NCBI RefSeq assembly: GCF_024199795.1
Contig: NZ_JANADK010000001.1
Span: forward strand, 8,980,001-9,044,000
Source: Bradyrhizobium sp. CCGB01
GTDB taxonomy: Bacteria; Pseudomonadota; Alphaproteobacteria; Rhizobiales; Xanthobacteraceae
DNA length: 64,000 nucleotides
Direction: 5' to 3'
Position 1 is the stretch's first letter, and every line of letters starts with the position of its first letter. The position numbers and the translations under genes were made by a program. The notes beneath the pieces were generated by a model that was not told the DNA's origin, did not search any database, and saw only the letters and a program-made list of their open reading frames with translations. Of this stretch, positions 54,611 through 63,317 are shown in pieces.

Positions 54611-55423
54611 ATGTTCAACGATCTGTTCTCGCTCAAAGGCCGCGTCGCGCTCGTGACCGGCGGCTCGCGCGGCATCGGCAAGATGATCGCGGCGGGGTTT
54701 CTCAGCGCAGGAGCTGCGAAGGTCTACATCACCGCGCGCAAGGCCGGCCCGTGCGAGGCCACCGCGAACGAGCTCACCGCGCAATATGGCGGCGAGTGCA
54801 TCGCGCTGCCGATCGACATCTCGACCGTTGCCGGCGCCGAGCTGCTGGCGAGTGAATACAACAAGCGCGAGCAAAAGCTCGACATCCTCGTCAACAATGC
54901 CGGCGCGGCCTGGGGCGCGGAGTTCGACGAATTTCCGGAAAGCGGCTGGGACAAGGTGATGAACCTCAACGTCAAGGCGCCGTTCTTCCTGACCAAGGCG
55001 CTGGCGCCGACGCTGCGCGCATCCGCGAGCGCCGAGCGGCCGGCCAAGGTGATCAACATCGCCTCGATCGACGGCATCTTCGTCAATCCGGGCGAGACCT
55101 ATTCCTACGCGGCGAGCAAGGCCGGCCTGATCCATCTGACGCGCCGCATGGCCGTCAAGCTCATCCCTGATAACATCGTGGTCACCGCGATCGCGCCCGG
55201 CCCGTTCAAGTCGGACATGAACCGCGCCGCGCGCGATCACGCCGACGAGGTCGCAACCCGCGTGCCCGTGGGCCGCATCGGTACCGACGAGGACATGGCG
55301 GGCGCGGCGATTTATCTCGCCTCCCGCGCGGGCGATTACGTGGTGGGCGCGACCATCGCGGTGGATGGCGGCATCGTTTATGCCAATGCGGGGATCAAGG
55401 GGAGCGGGTGGGATAGCGATTAG
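54611..55423 (+). CDS. SDR family oxidoreductase
   Basis: A 270-residue short-chain dehydrogenase. The cofactor-binding motif VTGGSRGIGKMIAAG near residue 15, NNAGAAWGAEF near residue 93, catalytic Ser in VINIASIDGIF near residue 147, and YSYAASKAGLIHL (Tyr-x-x-x-Lys) near residue 163 are all intact. The substrate is unknown. It is convergent with boxB and next to the benzoate genes but on the opposite strand, so involvement in that pathway is uncertain. The ATG at 54611 has GGGAGGCACC upstream. Confidence 0.93.
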   Translation: MFNDLFSLKGRVALVTGGSRGIGKMIAAGFLSAGAAKVYITARKAGPCEATANELTAQYGGECIALPIDISTVAGAELLASEYNKREQKLDILVNNAGAAWGAEFDEFPESGWDKVMNLNVKAPFFLTKALAPTLRASASAERPAKVINIASIDGIFVNPGETYSYAASKAGLIHLTRRMAVKLIPDNIVVTAIAPGPFKSDMNRAARDHADEVATRVPVGRIGTDEDMAGAAIYLASRAGDYVVGATIAVDGGIVYANAGIKGSGWDSD

Positions 55424-55424
55424 G

Positions 55425-55490
55425 CGCGAATGGCGAGTAGCGAATGGCCAGTGGTTTCCCACTCGCCATTCGCCACTCCCAATTCGCTAC
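55425..55490. repeat. Palindromic repeat, GCGCGAATGGCGA family, after boxB
   Basis: The arms GCGCGAATGGCGAGTAGCGAA and CGCCACTCCCAATTCGCTAC, with a GGCCAGTGG/CCACTCGCC centre, form an imperfect palindrome ending one base before the boxB stop codon. A second copy is at 56977-57045 on the other side of boxB. Confidence 0.75.
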
Positions 55491-55491
55491 T

Positions 55492-56943
<1,452 letters not shown>

Positions 56944-56976
56944 TGGGAGCTCTCCCGCGTTGAACCTGATCGTTTC

Positions 56977-57045
56977 GCGCGAATGGCGAATGGCGAGGCG
57001 CGAATGGAAATCCCTATTCGCTATTCGCCACTCCCTATTCGCTAC
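56977..57045. repeat. Palindromic repeat, GCGCGAATGGCGA family, between boxC and boxB
   Basis: The arms GCGCGAATGGCGAATGGCGA and TCGCCACTCCCTATTCGCTAC enclose a GCGCGAATGG centre. The element overlaps the boxC stop codon by a few bases. With 55425-55490 it brackets boxB. Confidence 0.75.
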
Positions 57046-58730
57046 ACTCTCGTCATATCGAATTTCGGCTTCTGGCCGCTGCCATAGCGGCGCAGTGCGC
57101 CTTCCTCGCCGACCGCGTTCGGGCGCTGGAAGATCCAGTTCTGCCACGCGGTCAGGCGCGAGAAGATCTTTGATTCCATCGTCTCGGGGCCGACGAAGCG
57201 CAGGCTGGCTTCCATGCCGGTGAGGCTGTCGGGCGAAAAGCTGGCGCGCTCCTCGAGGAACACGCGGACCTCGTCGTCCCAGTCGATATCGTCGAGCGCG
57301 AAGGTGACGAGGCCGAGCTCTTCGGCCTGCTCGGCATCGAGCGCGGTGCCCATCGTGGCTTCCGCGCGCTCGACATCGGCCGGATCGGCCTGGAAGCGCG
57401 ACTCCAGCCGGGTCAGGCCGTGGCTCATCGGATACGGACCGAAATTCATGGCGGAGAGTTCAATCGACGGCGGCGGACGGTTGTCGCCCTGGCGCGTCCC
57501 GATCAGCATGTAGGAGCGGTCGGCCGCGAAGACGAGCTCGGCGAGCGTGCCGGCGAAGCAGGAGCCGGGCTCGACCAGCGTCACCAGCGTGCGCGAGGTG
57601 ACGTCGATGCGCTTGAGCACGCGCTTCCAGTAGTGCCTGATCTCGTTGACCAGCCAGTGCGCCTTGTTGGCTTCGAGGAAGGCGTCGCTGGCGAGCACAT
57701 GGGCGCGGTCGCCATGGCTCTTGAACACCAGCATCGCGATCTCGAGCTCGTTGATCCGCAGATGCAGGATGGCGTCATCGATCTCGCGCGCCACCTGGAG
57801 CGGCCAGAACGAGGCGCCCTGCGCCATCATGCCGTCGATATCGGCGGGTGCTGCCGCCTCCGGCGCCTTGATCGAGATGGTGGCAATGCGCGCGGCGCGG
57901 TCGATGTCGACCGTGACAAAACCATAGCGGATGCTGGTCTCGTCGATCGCGCGCTTGAGCGGCGTCAGCGCGATGCCCTTGCCACTGCCCTTGCGCTTCG
58001 AGCCGTCGGCGAATTCCCTGGCGCGCTCGGCGATCCTGGCTTCGAGCTTCGAGTTGGGCGCGATCTCGTCGACGAGGCGCCACTGCACGGCGCGCTTGCC
58101 CTTCACACCTTCCTCGATGGTGCAGAAGAAATCGGCGTGGTCGCGGCGCACCTTGCGCTTGTCGACGACACGGGTGAGGCCGCCGGTGCCCGGCAGCACC
58201 GCCAGCAGCGGCACTTCGGGCAGCGCCACGGCGGACGAGCCGTCATCGGCGAGAATGATGTGATCAGTCGCAAGCGCCAGCTCATAGCCGCCGCCGGCGG
58301 CCGAGCCGTTCACGACGGTGATGAAGCGCTGGCCGGAATTCTCCGAAGAGTCTTCCATGCCGTTGCGGGTCTCGTTGGTGAATTTGCAGAAGTTCACCTT
58401 GTGAGCATGCGTCGAGCCGGCGAGCATGCGGATGTTGGCGCCGGCGCAGAACACGCGGTTCTTGGCCGAGCGCATCAGCACGACCTTCACCTCCGGATGC
58501 TCGAAGCGCAGCCGCTGGACCGCGTCGGCAAGCTCGATGTCGACGCCGAGGTCGTAGGAATTGAGCTTGAGCAGATAGCCCTCGAACAGGCCGCCATTCT
58601 CGTCGACGTCCATGGTCAGCGTGGCGACGTCGCCGTCGACCGCGAGCTTCCAGTGCCGGTAGCGCGACGGGTCGGTCTGGAAATCGATGAATGTCGCGCC
58701 GCCTGCGAGGCGCCGTTCTTCCCCGGCCAT
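57042..58730 (-). CDS. boxC: Benzoyl-CoA-dihydrodiol lyase BoxC
   Basis: Opens the ring of 2,3-epoxybenzoyl-CoA by hydrolytic cleavage to a dihydroxy-hexadienoyl-CoA semialdehyde plus formate. The 562-residue enoyl-CoA-hydratase-fold protein has VMLMRSAKNRVFCAGANIRMLAG-like oxyanion loop sequence near residue 85-105, VNGSAAGGGYELALATDHII near residue 140, LPEVPLLAVLPGTGGLTRV near residue 170, and a second crotonase-like half. The ATG at 58730 is used. It is followed by boxB in the same direction. Confidence 0.96.
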   Translation of the reverse strand: MAGEERRLAGGATFIDFQTDPSRYRHWKLAVDGDVATLTMDVDENGGLFEGYLLKLNSYDLGVDIELADAVQRLRFEHPEVKVVLMRSAKNRVFCAGANIRMLAGSTHAHKVNFCKFTNETRNGMEDSSENSGQRFITVVNGSAAGGGYELALATDHIILADDGSSAVALPEVPLLAVLPGTGGLTRVVDKRKVRRDHADFFCTIEEGVKGKRAVQWRLVDEIAPNSKLEARIAERAREFADGSKRKGSGKGIALTPLKRAIDETSIRYGFVTVDIDRAARIATISIKAPEAAAPADIDGMMAQGASFWPLQVAREIDDAILHLRINELEIAMLVFKSHGDRAHVLASDAFLEANKAHWLVNEIRHYWKRVLKRIDVTSRTLVTLVEPGSCFAGTLAELVFAADRSYMLIGTRQGDNRPPPSIELSAMNFGPYPMSHGLTRLESRFQADPADVERAEATMGTALDAEQAEELGLVTFALDDIDWDDEVRVFLEERASFSPDSLTGMEASLRFVGPETMESKIFSRLTAWQNWIFQRPNAVGEEGALRRYGSGQKPKFDMTRV

Positions 58731-58752
58731 GGGTCACCCCTAAGCTTGATTA

Positions 58753-58845
58753 TGCATTTTCGCCGTAGCGTTAGATGCACAATAGTGCACCTTTTAGAGC
58801 GCGTCTAGCCCTTAACCGCCGATGCATGCACTTTGTTTCATGAAA
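58753..58845 (-). promoter_or_regulatory. Candidate regulator sites upstream of boxC
   Basis: Five TGCA units occur at 58753, 58776, 58786, 58823 and 58827, followed by TGTTTCATGAAA at 58834-58845. The TGCA tetrad is the core of known BzdR/BoxR operators. The TGTTTCATGAAA element recurs as TGTTTCATTAAA at 61951-61962 between the ligase and boxR genes. Which of the two is the operator is not settled. Confidence 0.5.
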
Positions 58846-58849
58846 CTGG

Positions 58850-59374
58850 CTACGACCGCACGATGGCGCCGAGGGCGATCCAGTCCGCCTTGGAAAGCTG
58901 GGGCCGGCCGAGCTTGGCCTGGAGCAGTGCGGCGAGCGCCGGGATCGGAAAGCTTTCGACAAAGCCGTCGCCGCCCGGGGCCGCCTTGCGCGAGCTCAAC
59001 GCCCGCAGCTCCATTTGCGCGTCGCCGAACAGGCGTGCGGCCGAATGCAGTCGCTGCATCCGCAGCCGCAAATTCGCATTGGCCACATGGATGCACGCGC
59101 GCAGCAGGATGCGCTCGCGGCCGCCTTGCGGCGCGGCGGCCCAGACCGCCTCCAGCACCTCCTGCGATTCCCAGAAATAGCCGCGGTCGTTGAGCGCGAG
59201 CCCGTAGCGCAGCGCCGGATGGCGCGCCGGCACATAGCCGCGGAAGGCCGGGGGTACCAGCGCCTTGGCCAAACGAAGCGTCTCGTAATCCGCATCGGCC
59301 CTGCCGGCCTCGCCCGGCACATAGGCCCATCGCGGCCACGGCAGCGGGCCGCTCGCATGTGAAGGCACATTCAT
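58850..59374 (-). CDS. DUF309 domain-containing protein
   Basis: A 174-residue soluble protein with the DUF309 core GYFWESQEVLEAVWAAAPQGGRERILLRACIHVANANLRL near residues 67-107 and LFGDAQMELRAL. The usual family motif is FxEAHExLExLW; here it is YFWESQEVLEAVW, so one His-type position is changed. The function of the family is unknown. It starts 18 bases after the alpha/beta hydrolase stop and is followed by the boxC promoter region, so it is embedded in the benzoate cluster. Confidence 0.82.
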   Translation of the reverse strand: MNVPSHASGPLPWPRWAYVPGEAGRADADYETLRLAKALVPPAFRGYVPARHPALRYGLALNDRGYFWESQEVLEAVWAAAPQGGRERILLRACIHVANANLRLRMQRLHSAARLFGDAQMELRALSSRKAAPGGDGFVESFPIPALAALLQAKLGRPQLSKADWIALGAIVRS

Positions 59375-59392
59375 GGATGTGCCTCCGCAGGA

Positions 59393-60211
59393 TCATGCGG
59401 CGCGTCCCTGAAGGCCCTGATCGTCGCGCAGGGCCGCGCTTGCAAATTGCTCAATCGCGTCAAGCGTCGCCCCCGGCGCTTCACGATGCGGGGAATGGCC
59501 CGCCTCTGAAATAATTTTCAAATCTACCGGACAGTAACACTCTTCCTGCGCAATTTCGACCTGTCGCAATGTCCCATATTGGTCATCGACCCCTTGCAGG
59601 ATCATCAGGGGAACGCGGATGTAGGCGAGATATTCGGAAATGTCCCAGTCGCGGAATTTCGGGTCGAGCCAGGCGCCGTTCCAGCCTCGGAAGGCGTTGT
59701 CGACGTCCTTGTGCCAGCGCGCGAGCTTTGGCTTCAGGTCCGTGGTCTCGAATGCGGTCTTGATCGCGGCGATCGATGTCACCGAGATGTCCTCGACGAT
59801 GAAGTGCGGCGCGATCAGCACCAGGCCCTGCAGTCGATGATCCTGATGCGCACCGGCATAGATCGTCGCGATCGAGGCACCGTCGGAATGGCCGAGCAGC
59901 AGGCCGCGCTTGAAGGGAATTGCATCGAGGATCTTGGGCAGCACGTCCAGCGCCTCGCGCTGCATGTAATCGAGCGGCCGCGGCAGCGTCACCGGGCTCG
60001 ACTGGCCGTAGCCGGCACGCGAATAGACGAAGATGCCGGCACCGGTCGCCTCTTGAAGCTTTTCCGGAAAATCCCCCCAGAGGCCGACGGAGCCGAGGCC
60101 CTCGTGCAGCATGACGATGGTGGGCGCATCGGCGGATTGCGGCGCGAGCCATTTGTATTCGAGGCTGGCGCTGCCGATGCTGAGGAAGCCGGTGGGGGTG
60201 AGGTTGGTCAT
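59393..60211 (-). CDS. Alpha/beta hydrolase of the benzoate cluster
   Basis: A 272-residue alpha/beta hydrolase. The oxyanion region is VMLHEGLGSVGLWGDFPEKL near residue 33, the nucleophile elbow is LLLGHSDGASIATIYAG near residue 105, and the late His is in IISEAGHSPHREAPG near residue 240. The Ser nucleophile and HEGLGS motif are typical of hydrolases found with box genes. It may act on a ring-cleavage CoA intermediate, or as an ester or thioester hydrolase. The ATG at 60211 has GGGAACGATCAC upstream. A palindromic repeat separates it from the ligase. Confidence 0.88.
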   Translation of the reverse strand: MTNLTPTGFLSIGSASLEYKWLAPQSADAPTIVMLHEGLGSVGLWGDFPEKLQEATGAGIFVYSRAGYGQSSPVTLPRPLDYMQREALDVLPKILDAIPFKRGLLLGHSDGASIATIYAGAHQDHRLQGLVLIAPHFIVEDISVTSIAAIKTAFETTDLKPKLARWHKDVDNAFRGWNGAWLDPKFRDWDISEYLAYIRVPLMILQGVDDQYGTLRQVEIAQEECYCPVDLKIISEAGHSPHREAPGATLDAIEQFASAALRDDQGLQGRAA

Positions 60212-60225
60212 GTGATCGTTCCCGT

Positions 60226-60325
60226 TCATTCCGGACAGCTCGCGACGCGAGCTGATCCGGAATCTCGATATTGTTTTGCGGCTCGAGATTCCAGGTTCGA
60301 TGCTTCGCATCGCCCCGGAATGACG
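60226..60325. repeat. Palindromic intergenic repeat, CATTCCGG family
   Basis: The arms CATTCCGG and CCCCGGAATGACG enclose nested arms (CCGGAATCTCGAT with CTCGAGATTCCAGG). It is the second copy of the repeat at 6181-6261 and lies between the ligase and hydrolase genes. Confidence 0.8.
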
Positions 60326-60330
60326 AGGGA

Positions 60331-61872
60331 TTAATTCGCCCCTTCCCGCAGCTTGAAGCGCTGGATCTTCCCGGTCGCCGTCTTCGGCAAGGAGTCCACC
60401 ACGTCGATCCAGCGCGGATATTTCCACGGGCCGATCTTCTGCTTGACGTGCTCCTTGAGCATTTCTTGCAAGTCCGCCGTCTTCGCGCCCGGGCGCAGCA
60501 CGACAAAGGCCTTCGGCTTCAAGAGACCTTCCGGATCGGCTTCGGGCACGACGGCGGCTTCCAGCACGGCAGGATGCGTGATCAGCGCGCTCTCGACCTC
60601 GAACGGCGAGACCCAGATGCCGGAAACCTTGAACATGTCGTCGGCGCGGCCGCAGAAGGTGTAACGGCCATCAGTGTCGCGGACATATTTGTCGCCGGTG
60701 CGGGTCCACGGACCCTCGAACGTGCGGCGGCTCTTGTGGCGCTGATTCCAGTAACCCTCGCCGGCCGAGGGCGCGTCGACCAGGAGCTCGCCGACCTCAC
60801 CGTCGGCGACATCCTGGCCGGCCTCGTTGACCAGCCGCACCGCATAGCCCGGCACCGGCTTGCCGGACGAGCCGTATTTGATGTCGCCGGGCGCATTCGA
60901 CAGGAAGATGTGCAGCAGCTCGGTCGAGCCGACGCCGTCAAGGATGTCGACGCCGAAGCGTGATTTCCAGCTGTTGCCGACGGATTCCGGCAGCGCCTCG
61001 CCGGCGGAGGTGCAAATGCGCAGCGACTTGCCGCCACGCTCGGCCTTCATCGTCTCGTCGTTGAGCATCGCGGCGAACAGCGTCGGCACGCCGTAGAAGA
61101 TCGAGGGATTGTACCTGTTCATCAGGTCGAACATGCGCGCCGGCGTCGGACGCTCGCTGTTCAGCACCACGGTGGCGCCGACCGACATCGGGAAGGTCAG
61201 GGCGTTGCCGAGGCCATAGGCGAAGAAAAGCTTTGCCGCGGAGAGACAGACGTCGTTCTCGCGGATGCCGAGCACCTGGCTCGCATAGGTGTCGGCGGTC
61301 GCCTGAAGGTTCGAATGGATGTGGCGCACGCCCTTTGGCATACCGGTCGAACCCGACGAATACAGCCAAAACGCCGGCTCGTCGGGATGGGTCGCAGCGG
61401 TGGCGAACTGGTCGCTCTCGCCCGCGATCTCCTCGGCGAGCTGCTTGTGGCCGTTCTGCTTGGCGCCGGACACCACGACATGCTCGAGATCCGGCATGCG
61501 GCCGACGATGTCCTTGATGACGGGATAGAGCGGCTCGGAGACGAACAGCACGCGCGCGCGGCAATCGGCGAGGATGTAGGCGTATTGATCTGATGTCAGC
61601 AGCGTGTTCAGCGGCACCGGCACGATGCCGGCGCGGATCGCGCCCAGGAACACGACCGGGAAATCGACCGTGTCCAGCATGATCATCGCCACGCGCTCCT
61701 CGCGGCGGACGCCGAGCCGGCGCAGCATGTTGGCGGCGCGGCGGCTCTCGCGCTGGAGCTCGCCATAGGTGAGCCGCGAGACGGTGTCGTCGAAGGCGAG
61801 CTTGGCGCCGCGGCCCTCCTCGACGTTTCGGTCGAGCAGCCAGGTCACCGCGTTATAGGATCCCTCGCTCAC
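60331..61872 (-). CDS. bclA: Benzoate-CoA ligase
   Basis: Activates benzoate to benzoyl-CoA with ATP, the entry step of the box pathway. The 513-residue adenylate-forming enzyme has the ATP loop WLYSSGSTGMPKGVRHIHSN near residue 170, LSAAKLFFAYGLGNALTFPMSVG near residue 216, TSAGEALPESV near residue 289, GVGSTELLHIFLSN near residue 315, and the C-terminal catalytic Lys in PKTATGKIQRFKLR. The high similarity in these blocks to benzoate-CoA ligases (BclA/BadA/BzdA type) supports the substrate call. It is divergent from boxR. Confidence 0.94.
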   Translation of the reverse strand: MSEGSYNAVTWLLDRNVEEGRGAKLAFDDTVSRLTYGELQRESRRAANMLRRLGVRREERVAMIMLDTVDFPVVFLGAIRAGIVPVPLNTLLTSDQYAYILADCRARVLFVSEPLYPVIKDIVGRMPDLEHVVVSGAKQNGHKQLAEEIAGESDQFATAATHPDEPAFWLYSSGSTGMPKGVRHIHSNLQATADTYASQVLGIRENDVCLSAAKLFFAYGLGNALTFPMSVGATVVLNSERPTPARMFDLMNRYNPSIFYGVPTLFAAMLNDETMKAERGGKSLRICTSAGEALPESVGNSWKSRFGVDILDGVGSTELLHIFLSNAPGDIKYGSSGKPVPGYAVRLVNEAGQDVADGEVGELLVDAPSAGEGYWNQRHKSRRTFEGPWTRTGDKYVRDTDGRYTFCGRADDMFKVSGIWVSPFEVESALITHPAVLEAAVVPEADPEGLLKPKAFVVLRPGAKTADLQEMLKEHVKQKIGPWKYPRWIDVVDSLPKTATGKIQRFKLREGAN

Positions 61873-61892
61873 GGACTTCTCCCCCGAATTTA

Positions 61893-61962
61893 GAATTATA
61901 ATTCATAGAAAGACACTGTGGCGGCTTGCTGTCAATGCCGGCAGGCACTATGTTTCATTAAA
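61893..61962. promoter_or_regulatory. Candidate operator region between benzoate-CoA ligase and boxR
   Basis: A perfect 12-base palindrome GAATTATAATTC lies at 61893-61904, and TGTTTCATTAAA at 61951-61962 repeats the element found before boxC. Both stand out in this 138-base divergent gap and are likely to carry the two promoters and BoxR-type control. Confidence 0.5.
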
Positions 61963-62010
61963 ACGCGCCGCAGGGCCTGCTTCAAGGAAGGCATCCGCTA
62001 AAGAAGGCTC

Positions 62011-62919
62011 ATGAACGATAGTCCCGACGCCGAATCCCGATTTCTCGAACAGCTCGGCCAGCGTGTGCGCACCATGCGCGCGCTGCGCGGCATGTCGCGA
62101 AAGGTACTCGCCAAGGTATCGGGAATTTCGGAGCGCTACATCGCACAGCTCGAGAGCGGCAAGGGCAATGTCTCGATCGTGCTGCTGCGCCGCGTCTCGG
62201 ACGCGATGGGTGCGCATCTGGAAGACCTGCTTCCCAGCGCCGACCCGACGCCGGACTGGCAGATGTTTCGCGATCTCCTTCGAAAAGCGACGCCCGCGCA
62301 GATCGCACAGGCCAAGGACCTGCTCGCCGGCGGCAGCGCGTCCGCGCCACGGCGCGCGCCATTCTGCGGCATCGCGCTGATCGGCCTGCGCGGCGCCGGC
62401 AAATCCACGCTCGGCAGGATGCTGGCGAAGAAGGTCGGCTGGAGTTTTGTCGAGCTCAACAAGGAAGTCGAGCAGCAGAACGGGCTCTCGGTCGCCGAGA
62501 TCATCGCACTCTACGGCCAGGAAGGCTTTCGCCGCATGGAGCAGGCGGCGCTGCAGCAGCTGCTCGCCCGCAACGAGCTGATGGTGCTCGCGACCGGCGG
62601 CGGCATCGTCTCGGAGCCTTTGACCTTCGACCAGATCCTGTCGTCGTTCTACACGATCTGGCTGAAGGCCGAGCCCGAGGAGCACATGGCGCGCGTGCGG
62701 CGTCAGGGCGACCTCCGTCCGATGGCCGATGATCGTTCCGCGATGGCGGAGCTGCGCAACATCCTGCTGAGCCGCGAGCCGCTGTATTCACGTGCGACGG
62801 CCGTGGTGGATACCGCGGGGCTCAGCGTCGATGCCGCCGCCGCGCGCCTGATCGATGCGGTGCGGCCGGTGCTGCAGAACGAGGCGCGGAGCTTCGGGCT
62901 GCGCAGCGTGGCGCTGTAG
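62011..62919 (+). CDS. boxR: BoxR/BzdR-type benzoate regulator (HTH plus shikimate-kinase-like domain)
   Basis: A 302-residue repressor of the BzdR/BoxR group that senses benzoyl-CoA. The N-terminal HTH is at residues 15-70: RVRTMRALRGMSRKVLAKVSG, then SERYIAQLESGKGNVSIVLLRRV. A linker leads to a shikimate-kinase-like domain with P-loop LIGLRGAGKSTLGRML near residue 130 and VLATGGGIVSE near residue 194. The domain binds the ligand rather than shikimate. It is divergent from the ligase and two bases ahead of the globin gene. Confidence 0.95.
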   Translation: MNDSPDAESRFLEQLGQRVRTMRALRGMSRKVLAKVSGISERYIAQLESGKGNVSIVLLRRVSDAMGAHLEDLLPSADPTPDWQMFRDLLRKATPAQIAQAKDLLAGGSASAPRRAPFCGIALIGLRGAGKSTLGRMLAKKVGWSFVELNKEVEQQNGLSVAEIIALYGQEGFRRMEQAALQQLLARNELMVLATGGGIVSEPLTFDQILSSFYTIWLKAEPEEHMARVRRQGDLRPMADDRSAMAELRNILLSREPLYSRATAVVDTAGLSVDAAAARLIDAVRPVLQNEARSFGLRSVAL

Positions 62920-62921
62920 AG

Positions 62922-63317
62922 ATGACCGACAGCGACGTCGCAAACTCCATGTTCGAGCGGATCGGCGGGAGCGCCACGATCGACGCACTCGTCGACCGCT
63001 TCTACGACCGCATGGACACGTTGCCGGAGGCGAAGGTGATCCGCGACATGCATGCGGACGATCTCGGGCTGATCAGGGACGTGCTGAAGCGCTATCTGAC
63101 CGAGTGGACCGGTGGCCCAAAACTCTATTCGCCCGAGAAGGGGCATCCGCGGCTTCGGCAGCGGCATATCGGCTTTGCCATCGGCGATGCCGAGCGCGAT
63201 GCGTGGCTGCTCTGCATGCGCGGTGCGATGGCGGAGACGGTCACTGACGCCGATGCGCGGCAGGATCTCGACAAGGCCATATCGGGGCTTGCCGACTGGA
63301 TGCGCAATCGCAGCTAG
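62922..63317 (+). CDS. Group II truncated haemoglobin
   Basis: A 131-residue trHb of group II: MFERIGGSATIDALVDRFYDRMDTLP (with the B10 Tyr in RFYDRM), YLTEWTGGPKLYSPEKGHPRLRQRHIGFAIG near residue 64 (proximal His in RQRH), and DAWLLCMRGAM near residue 98 (G8 Trp). These globins bind O2 tightly and may detoxify peroxide or NO, or supply O2. The ATG at 62922 is two bases after the boxR stop, so co-transcription with boxR is almost certain. The BoxB oxygenase needs O2, which makes this pairing notable. Confidence 0.93.
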   Translation: MTDSDVANSMFERIGGSATIDALVDRFYDRMDTLPEAKVIRDMHADDLGLIRDVLKRYLTEWTGGPKLYSPEKGHPRLRQRHIGFAIGDAERDAWLLCMRGAMAETVTDADARQDLDKAISGLADWMRNRS

